Under the pieces are notes generated by a model. It did not search any database. It was not told where the DNA came from and was given only the letters and a program-made list of their open reading frames with translations. A stretch of DNA of 64,000 nt, from the NCBI RefSeq assembly GCF_015557635.1, contig NZ_JADNOP010000004.1:124001-188000 (forward strand). The letters run 5' to 3'. Of this stretch, positions 1-7,526 are shown one piece after another. This stretch comes from Fusicatenibacter saccharivorans (lineage in GTDB: Bacteria > Bacillota > Clostridia > Lachnospirales > Lachnospiraceae). Position 1 is the first letter of the stretch. Each line of letters starts with the position of its first letter. Both the position numbers and the translations under genes were made by a program.

Positions 1-2
1 TG

Positions 3-407
3 ATCGTGGAAAGAGCCGACCACACAAAGGAACATATGGGATTAACTACCTGGGCAGATGCTCCTGATGGAAAGATTAAGAAAAGCGATGTCACGATTGC
101 GAAGAATTATCTGAGTCAGGATGAAATGAAGCAGCTGAATCGTATGGTTACGGCATACCTGGATTTTGCGGAAAACATGACATTACGGCATATTCCGCTT
201 ACGATGCAGGATTGGGAAAAAAGGCTCAATAGCTTCATTGAAATGTTTGATTACGGTATTTTACAGGATGCAGGCAAGGTGACAGCGGAAATTGCAAAGC
301 TTCATGCTGAGACAGAATTTGAAAAATACCGCGTGATCCAGGACAGATTATTCATGTCCGACTTTGATAGGTATATGCTGGAGTTGGAAGAAAGCGCAAA
401 GAAATAG
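3..407 (+). CDS. RhuM family protein, C-terminal part (5' truncated by window edge)
   Basis: The frame is open from the first bases of the window, so the start lies upstream. The 133 visible residues match my memory of the C-terminal helical half of RhuM family proteins (motifs LTTWADAPDGKI, KNYLSQDEMKQLNRMV and a helix-rich tail). RhuM proteins are often found on genomic islands, prophages and near restriction or toxin loci; their biochemical role is not settled. The following 500 bases carry no convincing gene, which fits a mobile or decayed neighbourhood. Family assignment is from recall of the motif pattern only. Confidence 0.75.
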   Translation: MVERADHTKEHMGLTTWADAPDGKIKKSDVTIAKNYLSQDEMKQLNRMVTAYLDFAENMTLRHIPLTMQDWEKRLNSFIEMFDYGILQDAGKVTAEIAKLHAETEFEKYRVIQDRLFMSDFDRYMLELEESAKK

Positions 408-909
408 GGACAATATTTCAGGTCGAGACGGTGAAATCCGGCAATTCAACCTTGTCGAGTGTATGGGCTCATCTGAGATAATCACCGGCATGTTATGAGG
501 ATATAAGTCGACCTTCACTGTCTCAACTGTCGAGACAGTGGCAGGGAGCAGCAGTGTAGACTTGCCTTGCATTATATAGGTAGGAAGGATCTTATGCTGA
601 CTTGTTCCCATAGACTTCAATGGTTAAGACCGTGATATGAATGTCAAATTTGCCACAGATTGCATCGGTTTGAAGCCATGAATGCGCGGTTTCAGAAGGT
701 GTGGACATGTTTCCGTTTTGACAGGATATGTTTCCACGAACGGGCACAATACCAGACACCAATCAGAAGGTATCGTGCCATGTGTAGACAGTCTGTTTAC
801 TAACGCAAAAGAAGGCTTAATACAACAGAAGAAAATAATTTCGTGAAACAGACGAAGAGGCTTGTCTGAAAAAAGAAGGAATGAAAAAACAGGAGAGGAA
901 AAAAGAAAC
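408..909. other. Gene-poor spacer, possibly remnant mobile DNA
   Basis: No convincing gene is visible. There is a perfect 9-bp inverted repeat with a 7-nt loop at 516-540 (CACTGTCTC / GAGACAGTG). Two direct repeats, GACATGTTTCC at 704-714 and GATATGTTTCC at 725-735, lie 21 bp apart, a spacing reminiscent of IS21-type terminal repeats. A weak hairpin CAGAC/GTCTG lies at 850-869. Minus-strand frames at 348-620 and 624-983 are open but have no ribosome binding site or recognisable motif; they may be remnants. Confidence 0.4.
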
Positions 910-1845
910 ATGGCAGTAAATAAAAATGGAATCGTAGTATTAGGAGCAGTTTTTGTGGATATCAAAGGTTTTCCAGAGGACATCTACGTCCCGGACGGCA
1001 GAAACGCCGGCCATGTCGAATACATCCACGGCGGTGTGAGCCGAAACGTGGTGGAGGATATCGCAAACCTGGAACTGCGCCCGACCTTCCTTGGAATCGC
1101 GGATAATACCGCACTCGGCGAGGATGTTGTGCGCAAACTGCAGCGCCACAAAGTCAATACCGAATACATGAAAGAAATCCCGAACGGTATGGGAACATGG
1201 CTTGCTGTCTTCGATCACAACGGTGACCTGGCGGGCTCCATTTCCCAGCGCCCGAACCTGATGCCGATTCTCGGTATTCTGGAAGAAAACGGAGATGAAA
1301 TTATCGAAAACTGCGATTCCATTGTGGCAGAGATCGATATGGACAAAGAGATCATCAAAAAGCTGGTACAGCTCTGTGAAAAATACGATAAAAAACTGTA
1401 CGGCGTTGTCAGCAACATGAACATCGCGGTCAGCAGAAGAGATCTTCTGCAGAAATTTGACTGCCTGATCTGCAACCAGCTCGAGGCAGGCGTTTTCTTC
1501 TCCGATGATTACAGCGAAAAAACACCGGCCGAGATGGAAAAGATTCTCGCCGAGCGTCTGAAAGCGGCAAATGTTCCGGCCATGGTCGTAACAATGGGCG
1601 GCGACGGAGCGGTTTATGCGGAAGCAGACGGAGAGAGCGGCTTCTGCCCGGCGCAGAAAGTACAGGTAAAAGATACAACAGGAGCCGGTGATGCGTTCTG
1701 TGCAGGTGTTTCCGCCGGTCTGACCTATGGAAAAACGCTTGGCCAGGCAGTTGAAATCGGTACGCGTCTTGCTGCATCCGTCATCACATCATCGGAAAAT
1801 GTCTGCCCGCGCTTCCGCCCGGAAGAGTTCGGCATCGAGGCATAA
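910..1845 (+). CDS. PfkB/ribokinase family carbohydrate or nucleoside kinase
   Basis: This 311-residue protein is a cytosolic ATP-dependent sugar or nucleoside kinase of the PfkB family. The C-terminal signature DTTGAGDAFCAG (about residues 255-266) holds the anion hole and the catalytic Asp261; an N-terminal GGVSRN motif is typical of substrate binding in PfkB enzymes and resembles pseudouridine kinases. The frame is open upstream to 862, but ATG at 910 is chosen because AGGAGAGG sits 11 bases before it. The stop lies 12 bases before the next gene, so the two are probably cotranscribed. Substrate cannot be read from sequence; pseudouridine or another nucleoside is plausible next to an RdgB-type nucleotide-sanitising enzyme. 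Confidence 0.85.
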   Translation: MAVNKNGIVVLGAVFVDIKGFPEDIYVPDGRNAGHVEYIHGGVSRNVVEDIANLELRPTFLGIADNTALGEDVVRKLQRHKVNTEYMKEIPNGMGTWLAVFDHNGDLAGSISQRPNLMPILGILEENGDEIIENCDSIVAEIDMDKEIIKKLVQLCEKYDKKLYGVVSNMNIAVSRRDLLQKFDCLICNQLEAGVFFSDDYSEKTPAEMEKILAERLKAANVPAMVVTMGGDGAVYAEADGESGFCPAQKVQVKDTTGAGDAFCAGVSAGLTYGKTLGQAVEIGTRLAASVITSSENVCPRFRPEEFGIEA

Positions 1846-1857
1846 AAGGGGGCAGAA

Positions 1858-2982
1858 ATGAAGTTATTGTACGGAACCGGCAACCCGGCAAAACTCGACG
1901 CGATGCGTCACCGCCTTGCCGGTCTTGGGATTGAGCTGATCGGGCTGAAAGATCTTGGCGGTGTTAAGCAGCCAGAGATTATCGAGGATGGAAAAACGCC
2001 GCTGGAAAATGCCAGGAAAAAGGCGGAGGCGTATTTCAACGCGCTTCATATGCCGGTGTTCTCCTGTGATTCCGGTCTGTATTTTGACAACGTGGCAGAG
2101 GACGACCAGCCCGGCGTCCATGTGCGGACCGTGAACGGAAAGTATCTGTCCGATGAAGAAATGACCGCGCATTACGCCGCCCTTGCGGAAAAGTACGGCG
2201 GCCTGACGGGACGCTACAAAAACGCAGTTTCGCTGATTCTTGATGCGGACCACCGCTATGACGCGATGGACCCGTTGATGGAGAGCGTTCCTTTCCGCAT
2301 GGTCAGCACACCCCATCCGATGAGCAAAAAAGGCTTTCCGCTCGACCGTCTGTCGATCGATCTGCGGACCGGAAAATATTATTACGATCTGAATGAGCAA
2401 GAAGCCGCGCTCGATCAGCTTGCCGTGGAAGACGGTTTTCTGCAGTTTTTTGAGCGGGCAATGGAGGAATACCATAAAATGGAACGATATGAACTTCGAA
2501 CCATCCGCCAGGATGAAATGGAACAGGGCGTTGCCATTGAGCTGGCGTGCTTTCCGCCGAATGAGGCGTGCTCCGAAAAGAGCATGCGCGAGCGGGTGCA
2601 GTACGCGCCGGAGCTGTTTCTGGCGGCAGTAGACAAAGAAACCGGAAAAATCGCCGGAACGCTGAACGGACTTGCAACAAACGAGACAAAATTCCGTGAT
2701 GCCTTTTTCGATGAAATCAGTCTGTACGACCCGACGGGCGAAAACGTTATGCTGCTGGGCCTTAGTGTCCTGCCGGAATACCGCGGCCAGGGAATCGCCC
2801 GCGCGCTGATGGAAGAGTACAGCCGTCGGGAACAGAAAAACGGAAGAAAACAGCTCATTCTGACCTGCCTGCAGGATAAGGTGGAGATGTACAAAAAGAT
2901 GAATTTCCGCGACGAGGGAATCTCCGCATCCACCTGGGGCGGCGAGGAATGGCATGATATGACGAGAAAATTAAACGATTAA
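1858..2982 (+). CDS. RdgB/HAM1-type NTP pyrophosphatase fused to GNAT acetyltransferase
   Basis: One continuous 374-residue frame carries two domains. Residues 1 to about 205 look like the RdgB/HAM1 (Maf/HAM1 superfamily) non-canonical purine NTP pyrophosphatase: GTGNPAK at the start, CDSGLYFD (metal-binding Asp) near residue 70, and a late segment with SIDLRTGKYYYD. Residues about 208-374 are a GNAT acetyltransferase with the acetyl-CoA loop LPEYRGQGIARALM near residue 305. An in-frame ATG at 2479 marks the domain border, but no ribosome binding site precedes it, so a true fusion is more likely than two genes. The ribosome binding site AAAGGGGGC is G-rich. HAM1 domains remove ITP/XTP; the acetyl acceptor of the GNAT domain is unknown. 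Confidence 0.8.
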   Translation: MKLLYGTGNPAKLDAMRHRLAGLGIELIGLKDLGGVKQPEIIEDGKTPLENARKKAEAYFNALHMPVFSCDSGLYFDNVAEDDQPGVHVRTVNGKYLSDEEMTAHYAALAEKYGGLTGRYKNAVSLILDADHRYDAMDPLMESVPFRMVSTPHPMSKKGFPLDRLSIDLRTGKYYYDLNEQEAALDQLAVEDGFLQFFERAMEEYHKMERYELRTIRQDEMEQGVAIELACFPPNEACSEKSMRERVQYAPELFLAAVDKETGKIAGTLNGLATNETKFRDAFFDEISLYDPTGENVMLLGLSVLPEYRGQGIARALMEEYSRREQKNGRKQLILTCLQDKVEMYKKMNFRDEGISASTWGGEEWHDMTRKLND

Positions 2983-3005
2983 GAAAATTTGCAGAGAAAA
3001 TCTCT

Positions 3006-3035
3006 TGTGTTAAAGTTTGCTGTAAGCGTTATAAT
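3006..3035 (+). promoter_or_regulatory. Probable promoter with cre-like sequence before flavin reductase gene
   Basis: TATAAT at 3030-3035 has only a poor -35 match (TTGTGT, 19-bp spacing). The overlapping string TGTAAGCGTTATAA differs from the CcpA cre consensus mainly at its final bases, so catabolite control is possible but weakly supported. Confidence 0.4.
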
Positions 3036-3068
3036 AAAGAAAATCAAGCAAAACAGGAGGAACAACCA

Positions 3069-3620
3069 ATGAGCAGAGTGAATTTTGGAGCAAAACCAAA
3101 CATGTATCCACTTCCGGTTCTGATTATTGCAACATACGACAAAGATGGCAACCCGGATGCCATGAATGCTGCATGGGGCGTAGTCACAGATTTTAATGAG
3201 ATCTCCATCAGCATGGGCGACCACAAGACAACAGACAACCTTGCCGCAACTGGTGCCTTCACCGTCAGCATGGCAACCGAGGATACTGTTGTTGGCTGCG
3301 ATTACGTCGGCATCGAGTCCGGCAGAAAAGTTCCGGATAAATTTGCACGCGCCGGTTTCCATGCAACGAAGAGCGAATTCGTCAACGCGCCGCTGATCGA
3401 CGAGCTTCCGATGGCACTGGAGTGCAAAGTGAAAAGCTTTGACAACGGCATTCTGGTCGGCGAGATCGTGAATGTCTGCGCAGACGAGAGCGTTCTGACC
3501 GACGGAAAGATCGATCCGAAAAAACTGAAACCGATCGCCTTCGATCCGGTCAACAACACCTACCTCGCCATGGGCGACAAAGTCGGCGATGCTTTCGGCT
3601 CCGGCAAGGCGCTGAAATAA
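3069..3620 (+). CDS. Flavin reductase-like FMN-binding split-barrel protein
   Basis: The 183-residue product fits the flavin reductase/flavoredoxin family, small cytosolic FMN-binding split-barrel proteins. Supporting features are the N-terminal P-x-P-V-L-I-I-A-T-Y strand, an AWGVVTDFNEI segment, and the S/T-rich flavin contact around TGAFTVSMATED. Length is normal for the family. The start has a strong AGGAGG eight bases upstream. It has its own promoter-like region at 3006-3035 and is followed by the PadR promoter, so it is probably monocistronic. Physiological role (flavin carrier, reductase or redox sensor) cannot be decided. Confidence 0.85.
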   Translation: MSRVNFGAKPNMYPLPVLIIATYDKDGNPDAMNAAWGVVTDFNEISISMGDHKTTDNLAATGAFTVSMATEDTVVGCDYVGIESGRKVPDKFARAGFHATKSEFVNAPLIDELPMALECKVKSFDNGILVGEIVNVCADESVLTDGKIDPKKLKPIAFDPVNNTYLAMGDKVGDAFGSGKALK

Positions 3621-3642
3621 GCGGTAAGAAAAGAAGGACTCT

Positions 3643-3736
3643 GAATATATAAAAATTTTATATATTCTACTTGACAAACCATCTCCATAGTCTTATGATA
3701 TGTATAAAATTTATATATATAAATATTTTACATATC
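3643..3736 (+). promoter_or_regulatory. padR promoter bracketed by two long palindromes (probable PadR operators)
   Basis: A consensus sigma-A promoter, TTGACA at 3671-3676 and TATGAT at 3694-3699 with a 17-bp spacer, sits between two AT-rich palindromes. The upstream one (3643-3667) is a perfect 12-bp inverted repeat around one central base. The downstream one (3697-3736) has 20 base pairs with two mismatches and starts inside the -10. PadR proteins commonly repress their own operon through such dyads, so autoregulation is inferred. Confidence 0.8.
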
Positions 3737-3760
3737 AGAAACTTACGGAGGTGGTTTTTT

Positions 3761-4078
3761 ATGTATTTTCCGGTATCAGCACTGCTGATCGAATTTATGA
3801 TCCTGTCGATCGTGAACCGGGAAGATTCCTATGGATATGAGATCAGCCAGACCATCAAGCTGGTTGCCGACATCAAAGAGTCGACCCTGTACCCGATCCT
3901 GAAAAAACTGGAAAAAGCCGGTTATGTAACGACGTATTCCGCAGAGTACCAGGGCAGAAAACGGAAATATTATTCGATTACAGAAGAGGGAAAAACACAG
4001 ATGGCGTACCTGCAGGGCGAATGGAAGTCCTACCGTGACACCATTGACGACATCATCGAGGGGAGGAAAAAAGAATGA
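3761..4078 (+). CDS. PadR family transcriptional regulator
   Basis: A 105-residue winged-helix repressor of the PadR family. Visible hallmarks are the short N-terminal helix, the recognition region YGYEISQTIK, the ESTLYPILKKLEKAGYV helix (residues about 43-57) and the wing GRKRKYYSITEEGK. The frame is open to 3671, but ATG at 3761 is preceded by GGAGGTGG at the right distance and lies downstream of the mapped promoter. Its stop overlaps the next start in ATGA. PadR/DUF1700/DUF4097 operons are recurrent in Firmicutes and often linked to envelope stress or antimicrobial response; the inducer here is unknown. Confidence 0.9.
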   Translation: MYFPVSALLIEFMILSIVNREDSYGYEISQTIKLVADIKESTLYPILKKLEKAGYVTTYSAEYQGRKRKYYSITEEGKTQMAYLQGEWKSYRDTIDDIIEGRKKE

Positions 4079-4692
4079 CGAGTGAGGAATATCTGAAACA
4101 ATTGGAAAAGTATCTGAGGAAGCTTCCGCAGAGCGACTATAAAGATGCGATGGAATACTTCACCGAGTATTTTGCAGATGCCGGTCCGGAAAATGAGCAG
4201 GCCGTGATCAAAGAACTCGGAACACCGAAACAGGCAGCCGCCGAGCTGATGCGGAATCTTCTGGACAAAAAAGTAGATGAATGCGAGGCAATGGAAAAGG
4301 AAGAAAAACGGAAAGAGAAGAAAAAAACGACAGGCGCTAACGTCGTCTGGATCGCGATTCTCGCCCTGTTTGCAGCCCCGATCGGAGCCCCGATTCTGAT
4401 CAGCATTCTCATCGTTCTGCTCTGCGTGGCGCTTTGCGTGGCGCTGCTTGATATGAGCGTCTTTCTGATTGCAGTTGTCGGCGTGGTCGCCGGAATTAAA
4501 ATGCTGCTGCGCGGCATTCTGGCAGTTACGGTTTCCTTCGGCGGATTCTGCTTTATTACCGGAATGGGCGTTTTCATGCTGGGAATCAGTATTCTGTGCG
4601 CGGTGTTCGGCGTATACTTTGCAAAATGGATGGGACGGCTGTTCGTGTGGTGTACACGTAAGGTAACGAAAAAAGGAGGAAGCAGATCATGA
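4075..4692 (+). CDS. DUF1700 (HAAS-domain) membrane protein
   Basis: The 205-residue protein begins with a cytosolic HAAS-like helical domain (YLKQLEKYLRKLPQSDYKDA, then VIKELGTPKQAAAEL), a charged linker rich in Lys and Glu, and three or four hydrophobic segments from about residue 90 onward. This is the DUF1700 architecture, the usual partner of PadR in Firmicutes. It overlaps the PadR stop by four bases and the next start by four bases, implying translational coupling. The HAAS domain is thought to act in signalling with PadR-type regulators; direct function is unknown. Confidence 0.85.
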   Translation: MTSEEYLKQLEKYLRKLPQSDYKDAMEYFTEYFADAGPENEQAVIKELGTPKQAAAELMRNLLDKKVDECEAMEKEEKRKEKKKTTGANVVWIAILALFAAPIGAPILISILIVLLCVALCVALLDMSVFLIAVVGVVAGIKMLLRGILAVTVSFGGFCFITGMGVFMLGISILCAVFGVYFAKWMGRLFVWCTRKVTKKGGSRS

Positions 4693-5618
4693 AAAAATGG
4701 ACAAAAACAGCATTACTGACAGGATGTGCCTGCTGTATTGCCGGTGCAGTGCTGATGTTCAGCGGATGGGCAAGCGGCGGAAAAGCATACGCGGAAACGT
4801 ATGATCTGAATGCGATGAGCGGTTCTGCGAAGAAGGAAGACGGCATTTCCACACAGAAAAAGATAAAACTTGATGATTTTGATGAACTGCAGACAGATCT
4901 TGCGATCGGTGATCTGCGCATCCTTCCGTCCGGTGACGATTCCTGTTATCTCGCCTGGCGGATTCCGTCGAAAAAAGGAGAGACTGCAGTGGAATATCGC
5001 GTGCGGGACGGTGTTCTGAGCATCGAAGAGACAAGCGCAGTGTCCGATACGATTTACATCAATATTGACTTTGCGGAAGAAATCCTAAGCGGCGGTAAAG
5101 AGTCGGAAACAGGAGTGATTCTGTATGTACCGGAAAAGAAGGTACTGAAAAAAATAGAGGTAACGATGGGATTCGGCGATGTGCAGATGAATGGCATCCG
5201 GGCAGAAAGCGGAAGCCTGCAAAATGCGGATGGAGATATCACACTTTTCGGATGTGACATGCAGAATATCAAATGCAAAGCAGATTACGGTGATGTGGAA
5301 CTGAAGAGCGGAACGTGGGAGAATGGGTCGATCACGCTGGAGGATGGCGATGCGAAAATCCAAAACACGAAGCTTTCAGGAGACGTGTCGGTCAAAAACT
5401 CCTACGGCGATATTGACCTTGAACTGGGTGAAAAAGATCTGGAACAGCTGGAAATTACGGCAAAGACAGAGTTTGGGGAGATCGATGTACCGGATACCAT
5501 GGAAAATCTGCTGCGGAAAGAGGAGGACGAGCAGAGCTTTTCTTATGAACCAGATCAGGCTGCGGGCAGAATCAAACTGATGACACAGGATGGTGATATC
5601 TCGATGGAAAACGATTAA
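4689..5618 (+). CDS. DUF4097 family beta-strand repeat protein, membrane-anchored
   Basis: A 309-residue protein with an N-terminal hydrophobic segment (residues about 8-28) and a predicted extracytoplasmic region of repeated short beta strands. The repeats show the pattern G-D-(I/V) alternating with small polar residues, for example GFGDVQMNG, ADGDITLFG, YGDVELKSG and YGDIDLELG, typical of the DUF4097 (adhesin-like) right-handed beta fold. It is the last gene of the padR operon. Function is unknown; in related operons it is associated with envelope-stress responses. Confidence 0.85.
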   Translation: MKKWTKTALLTGCACCIAGAVLMFSGWASGGKAYAETYDLNAMSGSAKKEDGISTQKKIKLDDFDELQTDLAIGDLRILPSGDDSCYLAWRIPSKKGETAVEYRVRDGVLSIEETSAVSDTIYINIDFAEEILSGGKESETGVILYVPEKKVLKKIEVTMGFGDVQMNGIRAESGSLQNADGDITLFGCDMQNIKCKADYGDVELKSGTWENGSITLEDGDAKIQNTKLSGDVSVKNSYGDIDLELGEKDLEQLEITAKTEFGEIDVPDTMENLLRKEEDEQSFSYEPDQAAGRIKLMTQDGDISMEND

Positions 5619-5809
5619 GCGTTTGTGACGGTTCAGAGCCATATGAAATTCCGGAAAAATCGCGAATCATGCTTGCATGAATGAATGGTTTTTAAAAATA
5701 AAACAAAAGTGATAAAAATACAAGAGGCTGTTTGGATGGTTTCACTAAGAAAAAGAGAAACGATCAAAATAGTCGCTTGTTTTTTGTGCTTAAATTCGCA
5801 GTTTTTAAC

Positions 5810-5872
5810 TTGATTTGTAGGTTGCGGTGCTTTAAAATAAAAGTAATAAAGCATTGTGGAACGGGCTCCACA
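5810..5872 (+). promoter_or_regulatory. Promoter and operator of the LacI-type regulator gene
   Basis: TTGATT at 5810-5815 and TAAAAT at 5833-5838 are separated by 17 bp. A palindrome with perfect 6-bp arms, TGTGGA-acgggc-TCCACA, covers 5855-5872 about ten bases after the expected start of transcription. A closely similar dyad lies on the start of the transporter operon promoter at 7427-7444, so both are probably operators of the protein encoded at 5948. The remaining 5619-5809 segment shows only a weak palindrome near 5667. Confidence 0.7.
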
Positions 5873-5947
5873 GACCGGCAGCGGGGGAAAAGCCGGAACG
5901 AATCAGTAGAAAACAGCCCAGTGTCAGAATGGGAGTTAGGAGAAACT

Positions 5948-6925
5948 ATGGCAAGTATTAGAGACGTCGCAATCAAAGCGGGAGTAGGAATCGGAACGGT
6001 ATCCCGTGCACTCAATGGAAGCGGGTACATTTCCGATGAAACAAAACAGAAGATTATGCAGGCTGTGGAGGAACTGAACTATAAACCAAATGAGCTTGCT
6101 CAGAACCTGTTCCACAACAAGTCCGGTTTTGTCGGAATTGTTGTTACGAATCTTTCACACCCATTCATGGCATCTCTGGTCAAGCATGTCGAGAACAATC
6201 TGTACACAAATGGCTACAAGTGCATGCTCTGCGAGGTTGGGGACAACCCGAACCGCATCGAGGAATTTGTGGAAATGCTGCAGCGAAATGTCATGGACGG
6301 CATTATCTGCTGTGCGGATATTCCGCCTTCTGTCAGTCTGGCGGAAATTCACCGTCCGATTGTCATGGTTGACCGCTACGTCGCCGAGGGGATCCCGTGT
6401 GTGCATTCCGACCATAAGCGCGGCGGTGAGCTTGCGGCGCAGGCACTTTTGAGCGCCGGATGTAAGAACGTGATCTATTTTACATCGAGTGCAACAGAGC
6501 GTGGTTACTCGATGGATCGTTACCGACGGTTTGCAGAAGTCTGCAAACAGCATAAATGTAAAGTTACAGCGATTGATGCCGGAAGCAAAATTCCAAATTT
6601 TCAGACCGGCTCGATGATCTGGAAAAAATATATCAGCCACTTTGATGGAATTGATGGACTTTTTACAGCCGATGTCACAGCGGCTGTGTGCATGAAGATG
6701 CTGCAGAAAAAAGGAATCAAGATTCCGAAAAAGCTGAAGGTGGTCGGCTACGACGGATTGGATTTTACCCGCTTTTTGACACCGGAGCTGACAACGGTTC
6801 GTCAGAATGTGCCGGAAATTGCCAAGCGGAGCGTAGATACGGTCATCCGCATGATTGACGGAAAGAAGATTGAGGAGATGGAGCAGATTGTGGATGTGAC
6901 CTTCCGAAAAGGGGAAAGTATCTGA
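5948..6925 (+). CDS. LacI family transcriptional regulator of the adjacent fructan locus
   Basis: The 325-residue protein has a LacI helix-turn-helix (IRDVAIKAGVGIGTVSRALN, residues 4-23), the hinge region ending near residue 60, and a periplasmic-binding-protein-like sensor domain (GIVVTNLSHPF, DGIICCADI, VVGYDGLDF). The ATG at 5948 is preceded by TTAGGAG; the frame is open 72 codons further upstream, but the HTH starts right after this ATG. It precedes a sugar ABC operon with GH32 enzymes, so a fructooligosaccharide or sucrose derivative is the likely effector. Shared dyads near its own promoter and the transporter promoter suggest autoregulated repression. Confidence 0.9.
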   Translation: MASIRDVAIKAGVGIGTVSRALNGSGYISDETKQKIMQAVEELNYKPNELAQNLFHNKSGFVGIVVTNLSHPFMASLVKHVENNLYTNGYKCMLCEVGDNPNRIEEFVEMLQRNVMDGIICCADIPPSVSLAEIHRPIVMVDRYVAEGIPCVHSDHKRGGELAAQALLSAGCKNVIYFTSSATERGYSMDRYRRFAEVCKQHKCKVTAIDAGSKIPNFQTGSMIWKKYISHFDGIDGLFTADVTAAVCMKMLQKKGIKIPKKLKVVGYDGLDFTRFLTPELTTVRQNVPEIAKRSVDTVIRMIDGKKIEEMEQIVDVTFRKGESI

Positions 6926-7000
6926 AAATAACGAAACAGGGAAGCACTGAATTTTGGATTATTTTCCGGGAATGCAATAAAACAGAAGAAGAACAGATAT

Positions 7001-7039
7001 CAGAGACACTCGATCTGAAAAGAAAGGGTGTCTCTTTTT
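7001..7039 (+). terminator. Rho-independent terminator of lacI-type gene
   Basis: AGAGACAC (7002-7009) pairs with GTGTCTCT (7028-7035), followed by a T run. It lies 76 bases after the regulator stop. Confidence 0.85.
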
Positions 7040-7060
7040 GTGAGCTTTTTTAACCGAATC

Positions 7061-7117
7061 AAGCAAGTCCCCTGCTTCTATTGCGTGAAGCAATAAGCAG
7101 TGGGTTGGGATTTGCTT
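7061..7117. repeat. Long intergenic stem-loop
   Basis: An almost continuous hairpin: AAGCAAGTCCC (7061-7071) pairs with GGGATTTGCTT (7107-7117), and inside it CTGCTT..ATTGC pairs with GCAAT.AGCAG around a GTGAA loop. There is no T run. It resembles dispersed palindromic units seen between genes in this family, but I cannot confirm copy number. A second smaller hairpin follows at 7119-7148. Confidence 0.55.
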
Positions 7118-7392
7118 GTATCAGGAGGAGTGTAAGCTCCTTCTGATAAACTGCGCAAAAAGGCGTGAAAACGTTACAGAAATAGTTGCAATTGTCGAAA
7201 AAATAGTGAAAAACAGAAAAGTGGAACATATGGAACAAAAAATGCATGGAACAGCGGAACATGTGGCACAGTGGAATGCGAGGAAAAAGAAAATTAGTGT
7301 GGATTTTATGAAAAACAGGGTGCATATTGCACAAAAAAACGAAAACAAAATTGTAAAAATGTTGAAAATGACGAAAAAATATTGGAATATCG
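7118..7392. other. AT-rich spacer with TGGAAC half-sites
   Basis: No gene is supported. A cre-like string TGAAAACGTTACA lies at 7166-7178. Half-sites TGGAAC occur at 7222, 7231 and 7247 and a variant CGGAAC at 7255; the same hexamer forms the arm of the operator at 7427-7444. A lysine-rich frame (7116-7499) crosses the transporter promoter and is judged spurious. Confidence 0.4.
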
Positions 7393-7444
7393 TTGACATT
7401 AGAAGAACTGCGTACTATGATACAGATATGGAACAGGTTCCACA
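7393..7444 (+). promoter_or_regulatory. Promoter and operator of fructan transporter operon
   Basis: TTGACA at 7393-7398 and TATGAT at 7416-7421 with 17 bp between them form a near-consensus promoter. Right on the expected start site is the dyad TGGAACAGGTTCCA (7429-7442), flanked by further matches to the dyad at 5855-5872 (shared pattern TGGAACrGGyTCCACA). Binding here by the LacI-type regulator would block transcription of 7527-16009. Confidence 0.8.
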
Positions 7445-7526
7445 ATACAAAGTGCCGAAACGGAAACGATGCAAATGTGGAACGAAAAGCGGTTGGTAAA
7501 GCTTTTAGAGAAATAAGGAGGGAACT

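Noticed and set aside
348-983. Two minus-strand open frames (348-620, 624-983)
   Set aside because: No ribosome binding site or known motif; the second overlaps the PfkB start. Kept only as possible remnants in the spacer note.
1864-2955. Long minus-strand frame opposite the RdgB-GNAT gene
   Set aside because: Codon use and composition are those of a shadow; the plus-strand frame has two recognisable domains.
7166-7178. Strong CcpA cre site
   Set aside because: TGAAAACGTTACA fits only the first part of the consensus and lies over 200 bp from the promoter.
7116-7499. Lysine-rich 127-residue open frame
   Set aside because: It runs across the clear promoter and operator at 7393-7444, has no ribosome binding site at a sensible distance and no recognisable motif.
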